Shown here one piece after another: positions 19,071-29,044 of a stretch of DNA of 64,000 bases. Source of the stretch: Grimontia sedimenti (GTDB taxonomy: Bacteria > Pseudomonadota > Gammaproteobacteria > Enterobacterales > Vibrionaceae); the NCBI RefSeq assembly GCF_011045095.1, contig NZ_JAALDL010000014.1:1-64000 (forward strand), written 5' to 3'. The position numbers and the translations under genes are program-made. The notes beneath the pieces are model-generated. The model made no database searches. It had not been told where the DNA came from and was given only the letters and a program-made list of their open reading frames with translations. Every line of letters starts with the position of its first letter. The first letter of the stretch is position 1.

Positions 19071-19146
19071 ATTCACTCGTTATTTCGTCGATTTCGCGCT
19101 AGGCTAACTGTCTGAACAATAAAACTTCGTGACGGTATCGAGTTCA

Positions 19147-19944
19147 ATGCTCTCAAGACTTTTCAGCATTCTAGCTATCTCATTACTTTGCGTATTTTCC
19201 TTCGCTTCGGCACAGGCTGCTGAAGCTTGCGAGTCCGCAGAAAAAGATGGATGGCAAGTCGTGCAGCAAAGCTGCAAAGTGGGTGCTGGGCTCTGGTCAA
19301 AGCGCCCGATCAAAAACGAAGGTCGGTTCTGGGTGCAATGTGGTGTGGTCAGCCAGTTACCTAAGCCTTGGTTTAAGAAAGAGATTGAAGCTGTGCTTAT
19401 GCAGGACAAATTGGTATTCCGTCAGGAAGGCAATCAATACCGCTGTCTGGTTGGGCCGTTTGAACGCTATTCGGAAGCTGAAATCGTCAAGGATGTCATG
19501 AAGCAGCGCAAAGTGTTCGCTTCAGCCTTTATCCGCGATATATCTCAGCCCGAGAAGGCAACACAGCTCAGCCAGTCCGCCAAGCCTAAGAAAACGGCGG
19601 TCGTAAAGGCTTCGAAGCCAGCGAAGACAGAACGTCGATACATTGATGTCGGGTCGTTGAAAAGCCCGATGCCAGAACTTAATGAACCGCGCTACAGTGC
19701 CAAACAAAACGTCTGGTGGCGTGCCACGTTGAGGGAAGCCAATCAGGCTTGTCGGCAAGATGGTATGAAGTTGGTCTCTGAATCGACATTGAAAACCCTG
19801 TCATCCATGCCGGACTGGAAAAATACCTATCCAAGCAGACTGCCTTACTGGGTGGCAGAAATGCGCGCCTTCGACGTCGTGATGGGGCTTTCCATGCCAC
19901 TTTCACTTGAATCAGCGTTACTGGTGCTTTGTGAGCCTCAGTAA
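19147..19944 (+). CDS. Exported SPOR-like protein, copy 1 of a tandem pair
   Basis: 265 residues. A signal peptide ends near AQAAEA (about 25). Next comes a cysteine-bearing SPOR-like module (FWVQCGVVSQLP ... QYRCLVGPFERYSEAE ... ASAFIRDI), a Lys/Ala/Pro-rich linker, and a C-terminal domain with NVWWRATLREANQAC, KLVSES, PYWVAEM and a terminal Cys. The paralogue at 20089 has the same architecture. SPOR modules bind denuded peptidoglycan, so a periplasmic cell-wall role is possible. ATG 19147 gives a clean signal peptide; a GTG at 19129 is an alternative. No gene name recognised. Confidence 0.7.
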   Translation: MLSRLFSILAISLLCVFSFASAQAAEACESAEKDGWQVVQQSCKVGAGLWSKRPIKNEGRFWVQCGVVSQLPKPWFKKEIEAVLMQDKLVFRQEGNQYRCLVGPFERYSEAEIVKDVMKQRKVFASAFIRDISQPEKATQLSQSAKPKKTAVVKASKPAKTERRYIDVGSLKSPMPELNEPRYSAKQNVWWRATLREANQACRQDGMKLVSESTLKTLSSMPDWKNTYPSRLPYWVAEMRAFDVVMGLSMPLSLESALLVLCEPQ

Positions 19945-20088
19945 GGCAATTGTACTGAGCTTCGGTCAGAGTTGTGAATTCTGCTGTAGAAACAAGCGTT
20001 AAATCCCTCCTCGCCGTCTGCCGCTTTTAAAATAGCTCCGAAGAAGGCACGCGTTTTTCGTTGTACGGCAGTAAAAGGCAAATCATTC

Positions 20089-20856
20089 ATGCACTCCCGC
20101 AGTCTCCCTGTTTTGAAGCTAGTTCTCTCGAGTTTCCTCCTTATATTCAGTACTTCTGTGTTTGCTTCTGAGGATCTTGATGCTCGCTGCAAAGGTGAAA
20201 AATCGTCTGAGGGTTACTCTGTCGTGGGTGAAAGCTGTCCTATCGGTGAAGGGCTATGGGGGAGAAAGCCTGCTAAGAGCGGCGCGTTTTGGGTGCAGTG
20301 TGGTATTTATGCGGAGCTGCCCGAGCAGAATGAAGCCATCAATGGTGCGCTCTATCGAAAGGAAGGCCGTCAGTATCGATGTTTAGCGGGGCCTTTTGAT
20401 TCTTTTGGCGAAGCGATTGAAACGCGAAACGACTTGCGAGCCCAAGCAGAAACCGCTGATGCCTTTATCCGTCAGGTGGGTTATCAGCCAGGCGTGGAAA
20501 AAACAGTATTGAAGACAAAGCCGGCTTCCGCAAAGAAGGGGCTGATCAGGCACCAGGAGCAGGTTTTAGGGTTTTGGGCACCCAAGCCAAAGGGTATGGA
20601 TACACGATACACCATCAACCGCCGTGACTGGTGGCGGGCTACGTATCAGGAAGCCAACAATGCCTGCCTCAATAACGGAAAAAAACTGGTGTCAGAAAGG
20701 AGCCTGAGAAACGCGATATCAACATCGCGTGGTGTAGAAGCACTGCCAGATCTTTACCCTTACTGGCTTAGTAACGGGCAGGTTTACGACATCAAACTGG
20801 ATATGTCGTTTGTGGCAATATCAGACACGCTGACATTGAATGTGTTGTGTGAGTGA
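20089..20856 (+). CDS. Exported SPOR-like protein, copy 2 of a tandem pair
   Basis: 255 residues with a signal peptide ending near VFASED. It is clearly paralogous to the protein at 19147: shared GLWxxxP, FWVQCG, QYRCLxGPF and WWRATxxEANxAC, KLVSE, then PYW and a terminal CE. Cysteines at matching positions suggest conserved disulphides in the periplasm. The C-terminal module looks lectin-like in its WWRAT/EAN/C spacing, but I cannot assign it to a family. Separated by 144 bp from copy 1, with a convergent lipoprotein gene downstream. Confidence 0.7.
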   Translation: MHSRSLPVLKLVLSSFLLIFSTSVFASEDLDARCKGEKSSEGYSVVGESCPIGEGLWGRKPAKSGAFWVQCGIYAELPEQNEAINGALYRKEGRQYRCLAGPFDSFGEAIETRNDLRAQAETADAFIRQVGYQPGVEKTVLKTKPASAKKGLIRHQEQVLGFWAPKPKGMDTRYTINRRDWWRATYQEANNACLNNGKKLVSERSLRNAISTSRGVEALPDLYPYWLSNGQVYDIKLDMSFVAISDTLTLNVLCE

Positions 20857-20863
20857 TAGGCAG

Positions 20864-20891
20864 AAAAAGCGGCCGGATGGCCGCTTTTTTT
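20864..20891. terminator. Bidirectional terminator, SPOR pair / lipoprotein
   Basis: Stem AAAGCGGCC/GGCCGCTTT with GGAT loop, A-run before and T-run after, between convergent genes. Confidence 0.88.
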
Positions 20892-20904
20892 GCGTAAATT
20901 GACC

Positions 20905-22686
20905 TTAATTAGCAATTTTGCGCAATGTCTCTGTCGCAATTTTGTTTCCGTTATCATCAAGTGTGAAACGGTAGAATAGGCCTTGGTCCCAGTTTTTACC
21001 TGCAGGGATGTAGCTGAAGCGGTTGATCTTGAAGTTGTCTTCCACGTCATCTGCTTCGCGATCGTTCCAGCGAATCGTCGAGTTAAGCTGGTCTAGTGTT
21101 GCTTTCGACGCACCAGCTTCATTCGTACCAAACCACCAGTAGTCGATACTCGCCAATTCTGCGTATGAGTAAACGTCTTCTTCATACTGACTGATGTAGC
21201 AGCCATCTTGGTTGGTGTTCAGTTCCTCTCCGGACATGCTCAAACCTACCTCCGTGAAGGTAAAGGTTGCTTTTGCGACCATCTCTGGACAAACAGGGTT
21301 AAGCGCGGTTGCTTCCCAGGTACCAATAAAGTCGACGTAGCGGTCTACTCCCGGCTTTTCAACTGGATAAGTGAAACTGATGCTTTCAACAGCTCGACCT
21401 AAGTGGTTTCCGTTCAGGTATTCTTTTGTACGCGTTTCGGTGTAAACATCAGTGATAGGGTCATAAGAGCCGACAAGGGTTTCCTTCTGCAGTGCAGAAC
21501 CATCCTGTGCGTCAGAATCATCACGTGTAAGCTCTTGATAACGGGTCAGTGCTTTTTCACTGCAATTGGCGTTCGCCATACATTCGTACATGTTACCCAT
21601 TTCAGCAACGCCATCCCAAGAGTGGGCAATGTCTTCAGTAAGAGTGCTTTCTGGATCCACTAGTTCATAATCATAGTGGTGGAGAACATCGTCCCACTCA
21701 GGCTTTGGATAGTTTGTGTCACCATCACATGCTGGGAGTTCATTTCCGTTTTCTTCTACCCAACCAAACTCGCCATCGTTAGCAATACAGTTCAAATAAG
21801 TTAGGGCGTAGTCACTGCTGATGGAGCCGTCATTAGAGCCAGCGCGCTCAATGAATTTTTCGCTCTGAAGAGTGAAGATAGAGGATTTTGGCGCGTTCGT
21901 TTTTTCGAATACGTTGTTACCAAACGAACGGTCAGCGTGAATAACCAGTTGGTTATCGTATGCGTTTGTATTTGGCTGAACTATGCGTTGCGTCGCGCTG
22001 CGTTGTACAAAAGTCCAGTTAGAGCCTTTTGCCCAGTGTGTCAAAATGGTGTCGGAGCCACGCTCCAAGCCAGCTAGTGAATTCTTCAGGTGTTCTTTCG
22101 CGATCTCTTCGGTAACCAGTTCGTTAATCGTCATTTGCAGAGCGATTAGCAATGGTTCGACTGTCTCCTCTAAGCGATCCAGTTCAATAGCCATCAGTGC
22201 TTCAATGAGGTTTGAATCTTCGGCAGCATTTTGAATTTCAGCAGGGATGCGGATCAGTGTGTCATCAACATTTTCGTTGATAGTAAGCAGTAGACGAACC
22301 AAAGATATGACGCGGTCTTGCGTACCCAATACCTCGTAAGGTGTGCTGATATCACGACCTGAAACGCTACCCAGAATCAGGCCACCATGTTGGTTACCCA
22401 GCACAAATTTTATACGAGGGCTGCCTTCAAGAATATCGTAAGCTCCAGTCTCGTCTGTCAGGTGACCTTCGTCATTCGCTAAGTCGCCCTGAACGTAGTA
22501 CAAGCCCTCTACTTGGGCATCGATGAATCGACCGTTTTCAGGAACTGCGATAGTTGGCTTTTTTTCTAGTTCCGTGGAAGTTCCGCCTGTTGAACCGCCG
22601 CCAGTAATTGGTGCTGAATCATCACTACCACAGCCCGCAAGAATTAACGCAACTGATGCTGCCAACACAGAAGTTTTAAAGTTCAT
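20905..22686 (-). CDS. Large lipoprotein of unknown function
   Basis: 593 residues. The signal peptide and lipobox (ALILAGCGSDD, Cys19) show it is lipidated; Ser-Asp after the Cys argues against inner-membrane retention by the Asp+2 rule. A Gly/Thr/Ser-rich linker (ITGGGSTGGTSTELE) follows, then a region that reads YVQGDLANDEGHLTDETGAY. The C-terminal part has beta-rich blocks with CxxxxC pairs (CMANANCSE; CPEMVAKATF). I recognise no family. It is monocistronic, convergent with the SPOR pair and upstream of gor on the same strand. Confidence 0.75.
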   Translation of the reverse strand: MNFKTSVLAASVALILAGCGSDDSAPITGGGSTGGTSTELEKKPTIAVPENGRFIDAQVEGLYYVQGDLANDEGHLTDETGAYDILEGSPRIKFVLGNQHGGLILGSVSGRDISTPYEVLGTQDRVISLVRLLLTINENVDDTLIRIPAEIQNAAEDSNLIEALMAIELDRLEETVEPLLIALQMTINELVTEEIAKEHLKNSLAGLERGSDTILTHWAKGSNWTFVQRSATQRIVQPNTNAYDNQLVIHADRSFGNNVFEKTNAPKSSIFTLQSEKFIERAGSNDGSISSDYALTYLNCIANDGEFGWVEENGNELPACDGDTNYPKPEWDDVLHHYDYELVDPESTLTEDIAHSWDGVAEMGNMYECMANANCSEKALTRYQELTRDDSDAQDGSALQKETLVGSYDPITDVYTETRTKEYLNGNHLGRAVESISFTYPVEKPGVDRYVDFIGTWEATALNPVCPEMVAKATFTFTEVGLSMSGEELNTNQDGCYISQYEEDVYSYAELASIDYWWFGTNEAGASKATLDQLNSTIRWNDREADDVEDNFKINRFSYIPAGKNWDQGLFYRFTLDDNGNKIATETLRKIAN

Positions 22687-22970
22687 CTCTCACCCAGAAT
22701 GAATAAATATTTGAATAGACACTTAGATAAATCGACCAGTTGCGCTCAGCACTCTGGAATGAAGGTCTAATTATTTGAAAGAGACAGAAAGCTCAATAGA
22801 CCTTCTTTTTGTGAGAGTTTTATCTGAGGTTTTTTAACAAACGAGATATTGTATTGTGATCTGGCGCACGATGGGTTTGGGGTCAGGCAAATTAACTGTC
22901 AGTTTCATGATGAGAAAGTTGGTGGGGTGTCAGGGAGTGCTTTGACTATTTATCTGATTTAGAAGCATAA
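22687..22970. other. Gap upstream of the lipoprotein gene
   Basis: About 280 bp without a supported gene. It must hold the promoter of the minus-strand lipoprotein. A 7-bp inverted pair AAGGTCT/AGACCTT (about 22764-22808) is the only structure I see, and it is weak. Confidence 0.3.
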
Positions 22971-22971
22971 A

Positions 22972-22997
22972 AAAGCCCCGCGGGTGCGAGGCTCTTA
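22972..22997 (-). terminator. Terminator of gor
   Basis: On the minus strand, AGCCTCGC/GCGGGGCT with loop ACCC and a T-run, just past the gor stop codon. Confidence 0.78.
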
Positions 22998-23012
22998 TTA
23001 ATCGCTTTGCGA

Positions 23013-24368
23013 TCAGCGCATGGTAACGAATTCCTCGGAACCCGTTGGGTGGATCGCGACGACGCTGTCAAAATCCGCTTTGGTTGCACCCATCTTCATT
23101 GCGACGCCAAAGCCCTGAATCATCTCATCCACGGTGTAGCCAATGCCGTGCAGACCTACGACTTTCTCGTCATCACCCGCACAGACCAGCTTCATCTTGC
23201 ATGGCTGACGGTGCTGGGTAACGGCGGTGTACATCGCGGTGAAGCTGGAGGTATAAACCTTCACATTCTCTTCGCCGTACTGCGCTTTCGCTTCGCCTTC
23301 GGTCAGGCCGATAGTGCCGATGGGTGGGTGGCTGAACACCACGGTTGGGATCAGCTCGTAGTCCATCTTGGCGTCTGCTTTACCATTGAACAGGCGCTCT
23401 GACAGTTGACGACCTGCTTTAACCGCAACTGGCGTTAGCTCAACACCACCTTCCATGATGTCACCCACGCAGTAGATACCAGAAACATTGGTGTTCTGGA
23501 ACTCATCCACTTTGATGTAGCCACGGTCATTGGTTTCCACACCTGCTGCAGCCAGATTAATCTTATCTGTGCTTGGGTGGCGACCGATTGCCCAAATCAG
23601 CAGATCGGTGTTGTGGGTCTCACCGCTTTCAAAATGCAAGGTCAATGAACCGTCAGACTCTTTCACCACTTCTTTTGGAATCGAGTGGGTGTGAAGCGCT
23701 GGGCCTTCTTTTTCCATCACTTCAACCAGTGTGTCGATAATCATTGGGTCGAAGCTGCGGAGTGGAGACTCTTTACGCACAAACAGGTGAGTTTCAGTGC
23801 CTAGTGCATTCAATACACCGGCGATTTCTACTGCGATGTAACCTGCACCAACCACTGCAACGCGTTTAGGCTGCTCGTTCAGCTCAAAGAAGCCGTTTGA
23901 GTCGATACCATGTTCCGCGCCTGGAATGTTTGGAATGGTTGGGGCACCACCGACAGCAATCAGGATGTTGTCAGCAGTGTAGTGCTCGCCGTTCACCTCA
24001 ACCGTTTTGGCATCAACAAACTTGCCGAAGCCTTCAATCACTTCGATGTTGTTCTTGCCCAGCACGTTTTCATAAGAGGTATGGATGCGGCCAATGTAGG
24101 CTTCACGGTTTTCTACCAGCTTGTCCCAGCTGAACTTGTTCAGTGTGGTGTCAAAGCCGTAGTCAGGGCCGTACATTTTGATGGCTTCTGCGATTTGCGC
24201 ACCGTGCCACATCACCTTTTTCGGTACACAACCTACATTTACGCAGGTGCCGCCGAGGTGTTGCGCTTCAATCAACGCGACTTTTGCACCGTACATCGCG
24301 GCACGGTTTGCAGAAGCGATACCGCCACTGCCGCCGCCGATACAAATATAATCAAAATGCTTGGCCAT
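23013..24368 (-). CDS. gor: Glutathione reductase (NADPH)
   Basis: 451-residue class I pyridine nucleotide-disulphide oxidoreductase (E. coli Gor 450). It has the N-terminal FAD motif [14 protein letters not shown], the redox pair in [13 protein letters not shown], the NADPH-binding [13 protein letters not shown], and the dimerisation domain ending [12 protein letters not shown] with the catalytic His-Glu (HPTxxEE). Reduces GSSG to GSH. The ATG at 24368 follows GGAGAAACTC; upstream in-frame ATGs lack this. Same strand as rlmJ, 89 bp downstream of it. Confidence 0.95.
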   Translation of the reverse strand: MAKHFDYICIGGGSGGIASANRAAMYGAKVALIEAQHLGGTCVNVGCVPKKVMWHGAQIAEAIKMYGPDYGFDTTLNKFSWDKLVENREAYIGRIHTSYENVLGKNNIEVIEGFGKFVDAKTVEVNGEHYTADNILIAVGGAPTIPNIPGAEHGIDSNGFFELNEQPKRVAVVGAGYIAVEIAGVLNALGTETHLFVRKESPLRSFDPMIIDTLVEVMEKEGPALHTHSIPKEVVKESDGSLTLHFESGETHNTDLLIWAIGRHPSTDKINLAAAGVETNDRGYIKVDEFQNTNVSGIYCVGDIMEGGVELTPVAVKAGRQLSERLFNGKADAKMDYELIPTVVFSHPPIGTIGLTEGEAKAQYGEENVKVYTSSFTAMYTAVTQHRQPCKMKLVCAGDDEKVVGLHGIGYTVDEMIQGFGVAMKMGATKADFDSVVAIHPTGSEEFVTMR

Positions 24369-24457
24369 GAGTTTCTCCGTTTGGTTATTCTTAAATCCCG
24401 TTGAGCGGGGAAGCATTAGCATCCCCTGATAATATCAGACCTTTCAAGATCCGTATG

Positions 24458-25297
24458 TTATTCAGGCACTACCCATTGTACAAATTGGTGGCCTGTCTCG
24501 GGTGCAATTTTACTTTGCAGCCAAGGTAGAATTTCTTTCATCTGTGCTTCCAGCGTCCATGGCGGATTAATCACAATCATGCCGGACGCTGTCATGCCGC
24601 GCTCTTCACTGTCTTCCGCCACACCCAGTTCGATTTGCAGTATTTTGCGGATGCCGAGCTTTTCCAGACCTTTGGTAATGAGATCGATATTTTTGCGGTA
24701 AACCACCGGATACCAAATCGCATAGGTGCCGGTTGCCCAGCGCTTCACGCTCTCATCAATTGCATCTACCACGTCCTGATATTCGTGCTTGAGCTCGTAA
24801 GGTGGGTCAATCAACACCACTCCGCGTCGCTCTTTGGGTGGCAGGCTGGCTTTAAGACGTGCGTAACCGTCTTCTTTGTACATTTTTACCTGACGGTCAC
24901 CGCGAAACTCCTGAAGCAGGAGAGGGAAATCGCTAGGGTGAAGCTCTGTGAAAATAGCGCGATCCTGTTCACGCAGCAGGCTGAGGCCGACTTTCGGTGA
25001 GCCAGGGTAGTAACGCAGCTTGTTGCTCTGATTCAGTGCGCGAATAGTATCAAGATAAGGCTTGATAGCTTCAGGCGCGTCATCGCTTTCCCAAATCAGG
25101 CCGATACCTTCTTTGTATTCACCGGTTTTCTCAGCGCGCTCGTCAGATAAATCGTAGCGACCCGCACCGCTATGGGTGTCATGGTAGACAAAGGCTTTGT
25201 CTTTTTGCTTAAGCGATTCAATGATAAGGCTTTGAACGATATGTTTGAGCACATCCGCATGGTTGCCAGCATGGAAGCTGTGGCGGTAACTGAGCAT
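24458..25297 (-). CDS. rlmJ: 23S rRNA (adenine(2030)-N6)-methyltransferase
   Basis: 279 residues matching RlmJ (YhiR), with the N-terminus MLSYRHSFHAGNHADVLKH, the SAM-binding DTHSGAGRYDL and the N6-adenine catalytic DPPYE motif. It methylates A2030 of 23S rRNA before 50S assembly. It keeps the E. coli order with gor downstream and prlC divergent. Confidence 0.93.
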   Translation of the reverse strand: MLSYRHSFHAGNHADVLKHIVQSLIIESLKQKDKAFVYHDTHSGAGRYDLSDERAEKTGEYKEGIGLIWESDDAPEAIKPYLDTIRALNQSNKLRYYPGSPKVGLSLLREQDRAIFTELHPSDFPLLLQEFRGDRQVKMYKEDGYARLKASLPPKERRGVVLIDPPYELKHEYQDVVDAIDESVKRWATGTYAIWYPVVYRKNIDLITKGLEKLGIRKILQIELGVAEDSEERGMTASGMIVINPPWTLEAQMKEILPWLQSKIAPETGHQFVQWVVPE

Positions 25298-25428
25298 GTT
25301 TGTATCCGGTGAATATTAGAAATAGAAGACTATTATCTCCTATTGGGAGGTTCGATGCAGCCTCAGCATTGAAAACGCGGTTGATTGACGCCATAAATAC
25401 AGAGTCTGAGAAATGAAAGGAACTGACA

Positions 25429-27471
25429 ATGTCCAACCCGCTGCTAACGTTTACTGATTTGCCTCCCTTTTCTGAAATCAAACCGGAGCACGTACAACCT
25501 GCGGTAGAGCAGGCAATTGCAGACTGCCGCGCTGCGATTGAAGCGGTACTGGAAAACAACACGGATCCAAGTTGGGACACCATCTGTGAGCCATTGGCAG
25601 AGAGCGACGACAGGCTAAGCCGTATTTGGTCACCGATAGGCCATATGAATGCGGTGGTGAATAGCCAGGCGCTGCGTGAAGCCTATGAGGCTTGTTTGCC
25701 AATGTTGTCTGACTACTCGACGTGGGTAGGTCAGCACAAACCGCTATATGATGCGTACAAGGCGATCAAAGCGCGTGATGATTTTGATTCACTGACACCG
25801 GCACAACAGAAGACCATTACCGACTCTCTGCGCGATTTCGAGCTTTCCGGTATTGCGCTTCCACCGGCAGAACAGCACCGCTTCGGTGAAATCAGCAAGC
25901 GACTGTCTGAGCTGTCGTCGACTTTCTCAAACAATGTGCTCGACGCCACCATGGGCTGGTCCAAGCATGTGACCGACGAAAACGCGCTGGCGGGCATGCC
26001 TGAATCCGCGCTTGCTGCAGCTAAAGCGCAGGCAGAAAGCAAAGAGCTTGAAGGCTATGTGCTGACGTTGGACATTCCGTCTTACCTGCCTGTCATGACG
26101 CACTGTGACAACCGTGAGCTTCGCGCAGAAATGTACGAGGCGTACACCACCCGAGCGTCTGACCGTGGTCCAAATGCAGGTAAGTGGGACAACACCGACC
26201 TCATCAATGAAACCCTGCTGCTGAAAAGTGAGATTTCCCGTCTGCTGGGCTTTGCCACTTACAGTGAACTGTCGCTGGCAACCAAAATGGCAGCGTCTAC
26301 TGATCAGGTACTGACCTTCCTGAACGAGCTGGTGGAAAAAGCGCGCCCACAGGGCTTGAAAGAATTCGATACCCTCAAGCAATTCGCCAAAGACAACTTC
26401 GGTGTGGAAACGCTTGAGCCTTGGGATGTGGGTTACTACGCCGAGAAGCTTAAGCAGCATCAATACAGTATTTCTGATGAAGATCTGCGCCCTTACTTCC
26501 CAGAAGACAAAGTGGTTGCCGGTCTTTTTGAAGTGCTGAAACGTGTGTTCGGCATGGACGTTAAACGTCGTGACGGCGTGGACGTGTGGCATGAGTCCGT
26601 GTCTTTCTATGATATCTTCGATGCGAAAGGCGAACTGCGCGGCAGCTTCTATCTCGACCTCTACGCCCGTGAACACAAACGTGGCGGTGCATGGATGGAC
26701 GAGTGCCGCGTGCGTCGAGTGACTGAATCTGGCGATCTGCAAAGCCCGGTGGCTTACTTAACCTGTAACTTCAACAAGCCAATCGGTGGTAAACCAGCGC
26801 TGTTTACCCATGATGAAGTGGTGACGCTGTTCCATGAATTTGGCCATGGTATCCACCACATGCTGACCAAAGTTGATGTGTCGTCGGTATCTGGTATCAA
26901 CGGTGTGCCATGGGATGCGGTTGAGTTGCCAAGCCAGTTCCTCGAAAACTGGTGCTGGGAAGAAGACGCGCTGGCGTTTATCTCCGGCCACTATGAGACC
27001 GGCGAGCCACTGCCAAAAGAGATGCTGGATAAAATGCTGGCAGCGAAGAACTACAACTCTGCCATGGGCATGTTGCGCCAGCTAGAGTTTGGCTTGTTCG
27101 ACTTCACCCTGTTCACCCGCTTTGATGCAGAAGAAGGCGCGAAAGTGCTGGAAACGCTGGCAGAAGTGAAGAGTCAGGTCGCGGTTGTGCCGTCTCCAGA
27201 CTGGAACCGATTCCCTCACTCATTCAGCCACATCTTTGCGGGTGGTTACAGTGCGGGTTACTACAGCTATCTGTGGGCGGAAGTGCTGTCTTCAGACGCG
27301 TTCAGCCGCTTTGAGGAAGAAGGTATCTTCAATACCGAAACGGGCCATTCGTTCCTTGAGAACATTCTTGAGCGCGGCGGCAGTGAAGAGCCAATGGAGC
27401 TTTTCAAACGCTTCCGTGGCCGCGAGCCATCACCGGATGCGCTGCTGCGCCATAGCGGGATTGGCGTTTAA
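25429..27471 (+). CDS. prlC: Oligopeptidase A (M3 family zinc metallopeptidase)
   Basis: 680-residue cytoplasmic thimet-like peptidase. The zinc site is FHEFGHGIHH near residues 468-477, with the third ligand Glu in the following LPSQFLENWCWEE. It degrades signal peptides and oligopeptides. E. coli PrlC has the same length. The ATG follows GGAACTGACA. Divergent from rlmJ with a 131-bp gap. Confidence 0.95.
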   Translation: MSNPLLTFTDLPPFSEIKPEHVQPAVEQAIADCRAAIEAVLENNTDPSWDTICEPLAESDDRLSRIWSPIGHMNAVVNSQALREAYEACLPMLSDYSTWVGQHKPLYDAYKAIKARDDFDSLTPAQQKTITDSLRDFELSGIALPPAEQHRFGEISKRLSELSSTFSNNVLDATMGWSKHVTDENALAGMPESALAAAKAQAESKELEGYVLTLDIPSYLPVMTHCDNRELRAEMYEAYTTRASDRGPNAGKWDNTDLINETLLLKSEISRLLGFATYSELSLATKMAASTDQVLTFLNELVEKARPQGLKEFDTLKQFAKDNFGVETLEPWDVGYYAEKLKQHQYSISDEDLRPYFPEDKVVAGLFEVLKRVFGMDVKRRDGVDVWHESVSFYDIFDAKGELRGSFYLDLYAREHKRGGAWMDECRVRRVTESGDLQSPVAYLTCNFNKPIGGKPALFTHDEVVTLFHEFGHGIHHMLTKVDVSSVSGINGVPWDAVELPSQFLENWCWEEDALAFISGHYETGEPLPKEMLDKMLAAKNYNSAMGMLRQLEFGLFDFTLFTRFDAEEGAKVLETLAEVKSQVAVVPSPDWNRFPHSFSHIFAGGYSAGYYSYLWAEVLSSDAFSRFEEEGIFNTETGHSFLENILERGGSEEPMELFKRFRGREPSPDALLRHSGIGV

Positions 27472-27495
27472 CTCGCCATTATCAACCCAAAAAGA

Positions 27496-27523
27496 AAAAG
27501 CACGGTTTCGACCGTGCTTTTTT
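27496..27523. terminator. Bidirectional terminator, prlC / gppA
   Basis: AAAGCACGGT/ACCGTGCTTT stem with TTCG tetraloop, A-run before and T-run after, between convergent genes. Confidence 0.9.
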
Positions 27524-27538
27524 GTGCCTTTGACTGAC

Positions 27539-29020
27539 TTACTCGATGGTCAGTGGCCAGTGGTTATCGCTCTGGCGCTCTGCTTCAAGCGTCAACTCAG
27601 TCGCCATCAGCACATTTGCGTTCAGCCAGTTATCAGGCATCGTCAGTTCGAGCGAGTCGCTGTTTGCTTTCAGCGTAACAGTAGGGATTGCTTTACTGTC
27701 TCGGCGGTGACAGAGCAGCACCGCTATGCGCAGAAGACGCAGTAGACGGTTAGCGCTGTTGGGTGAAATCGCACTTTGCGGCGCAATCGGAACCAGTTGC
27801 TCGCGGTAGTGGCGCAGCATTTCAGCCAGCAGTTTTTTCTGCGCGCGGGTAAAGCCGGGTAGGTCGAGGCTATCGAGCAGGTAAGCGGCATGCTCACCGT
27901 CCTTTTTAAAGCCTATGCTCATACCGATTTCATGCAGCTTCGCAGCAGCATCAAGCATCACAGGCGCGACAGGCTCTGCAATCCAGCCTTCACCGCATTG
28001 TTGCAGCAGGCTTTGCGCTGTCTTCGCGACGTTGTCTGCGTGGATGTCGTCCAGCTGGTAGCGAGACTGTATGCTCTGAATGGTACGCTTGCGGATGTCC
28101 TGCTCGGACATTGTATCCATCATGCCATACACTAAGCCTTCACGCAGTGCGCCGCCAGCCAGCGTCATTGACTCGATACCTAAATCCTCAAATATCGCAA
28201 TCAGGATAGAGAGGCCGCTTGGGAACACTAAAGCTCGCTCTAACGTCAGACCGTCGATATCGAGCTCTTCGACCTGTCCAAAGCCAATTGCCTGTTTGCG
28301 AAGGCGGTGGAGCTTCGCCAGGGTGATGGTTTCATCCATACCTTGCGCCACCATGATCTCCTGCAAGGCCTGCACGGTGCCGCTGGCACCTACACAGACA
28401 TCCCAACCGAGTTCGCGATAGCGTTTGACGATAGGGGAAAGCACCGCTTTTGCGCCTTCAATGGCGGAGTCGAAACTCTTTTCGGTGAGTGAGCGATCTT
28501 TGAAGTGCTTTTCCAGCCAAGTCACGCAACCCATATCGAGACTGGTCAATGCCGCAGCATCAAAGCCTTCGCCGATAATCACTTCGGTACTGGCGCCACC
28601 GATATCCACCACCAGACGTTTGCCTTTACCACCCGAGGTGTGTGCTACGCCCTGATAGATGGTGCAGGCTTCTTCTTCACCTGTGATCACATTGATGGAG
28701 TGGCCAAGAATTTGATTGGCACGCTTGATAAACACATCGGCGTTTTTGGCGCTGCGAAGGGCGGCGGTAGCGACGATGCGGATATTGTCTGAAGGAATGT
28801 CCTGAAGGCGCTCAGCGAACAATGAAAGGCAATCCCAGCCGCGCTGCATGGCTTCGTCACTGAGATTCAAATTGCTGTCGAGGCCGGAGGCCAGGCGTAC
28901 TTTACGTTTGATTTTTGCCAACGTTTGTACGCTGCCTTGAACTTCACGAACAACCAGCATGTGGAAGCTGTTTGAACCGAGATCAATGGCAGCGTACAGG
29001 GGCGAACGCGCGTTTTCCAT
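27539..29020 (-). CDS. gppA: Guanosine-5'-triphosphate,3'-diphosphate pyrophosphatase
   Basis: 493-residue Ppx/GppA phosphatase of the ASKHA fold, with phosphate motifs [14 protein letters not shown] and [15 protein letters not shown] and the conserved GEEEA. The C-terminal third is the helical HD-like region. Hydrolyses pppGpp to ppGpp. GppA is preferred over Ppx because of its place directly downstream of rhlB and its length (E. coli GppA 494). Confidence 0.88.
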   Translation of the reverse strand: MENARSPLYAAIDLGSNSFHMLVVREVQGSVQTLAKIKRKVRLASGLDSNLNLSDEAMQRGWDCLSLFAERLQDIPSDNIRIVATAALRSAKNADVFIKRANQILGHSINVITGEEEACTIYQGVAHTSGGKGKRLVVDIGGASTEVIIGEGFDAAALTSLDMGCVTWLEKHFKDRSLTEKSFDSAIEGAKAVLSPIVKRYRELGWDVCVGASGTVQALQEIMVAQGMDETITLAKLHRLRKQAIGFGQVEELDIDGLTLERALVFPSGLSILIAIFEDLGIESMTLAGGALREGLVYGMMDTMSEQDIRKRTIQSIQSRYQLDDIHADNVAKTAQSLLQQCGEGWIAEPVAPVMLDAAAKLHEIGMSIGFKKDGEHAAYLLDSLDLPGFTRAQKKLLAEMLRHYREQLVPIAPQSAISPNSANRLLRLLRIAVLLCHRRDSKAIPTVTLKANSDSLELTMPDNWLNANVLMATELTLEAERQSDNHWPLTIE

Positions 29021-29044
29021 GCTCTGTGGTTACCCCTGATAGAT

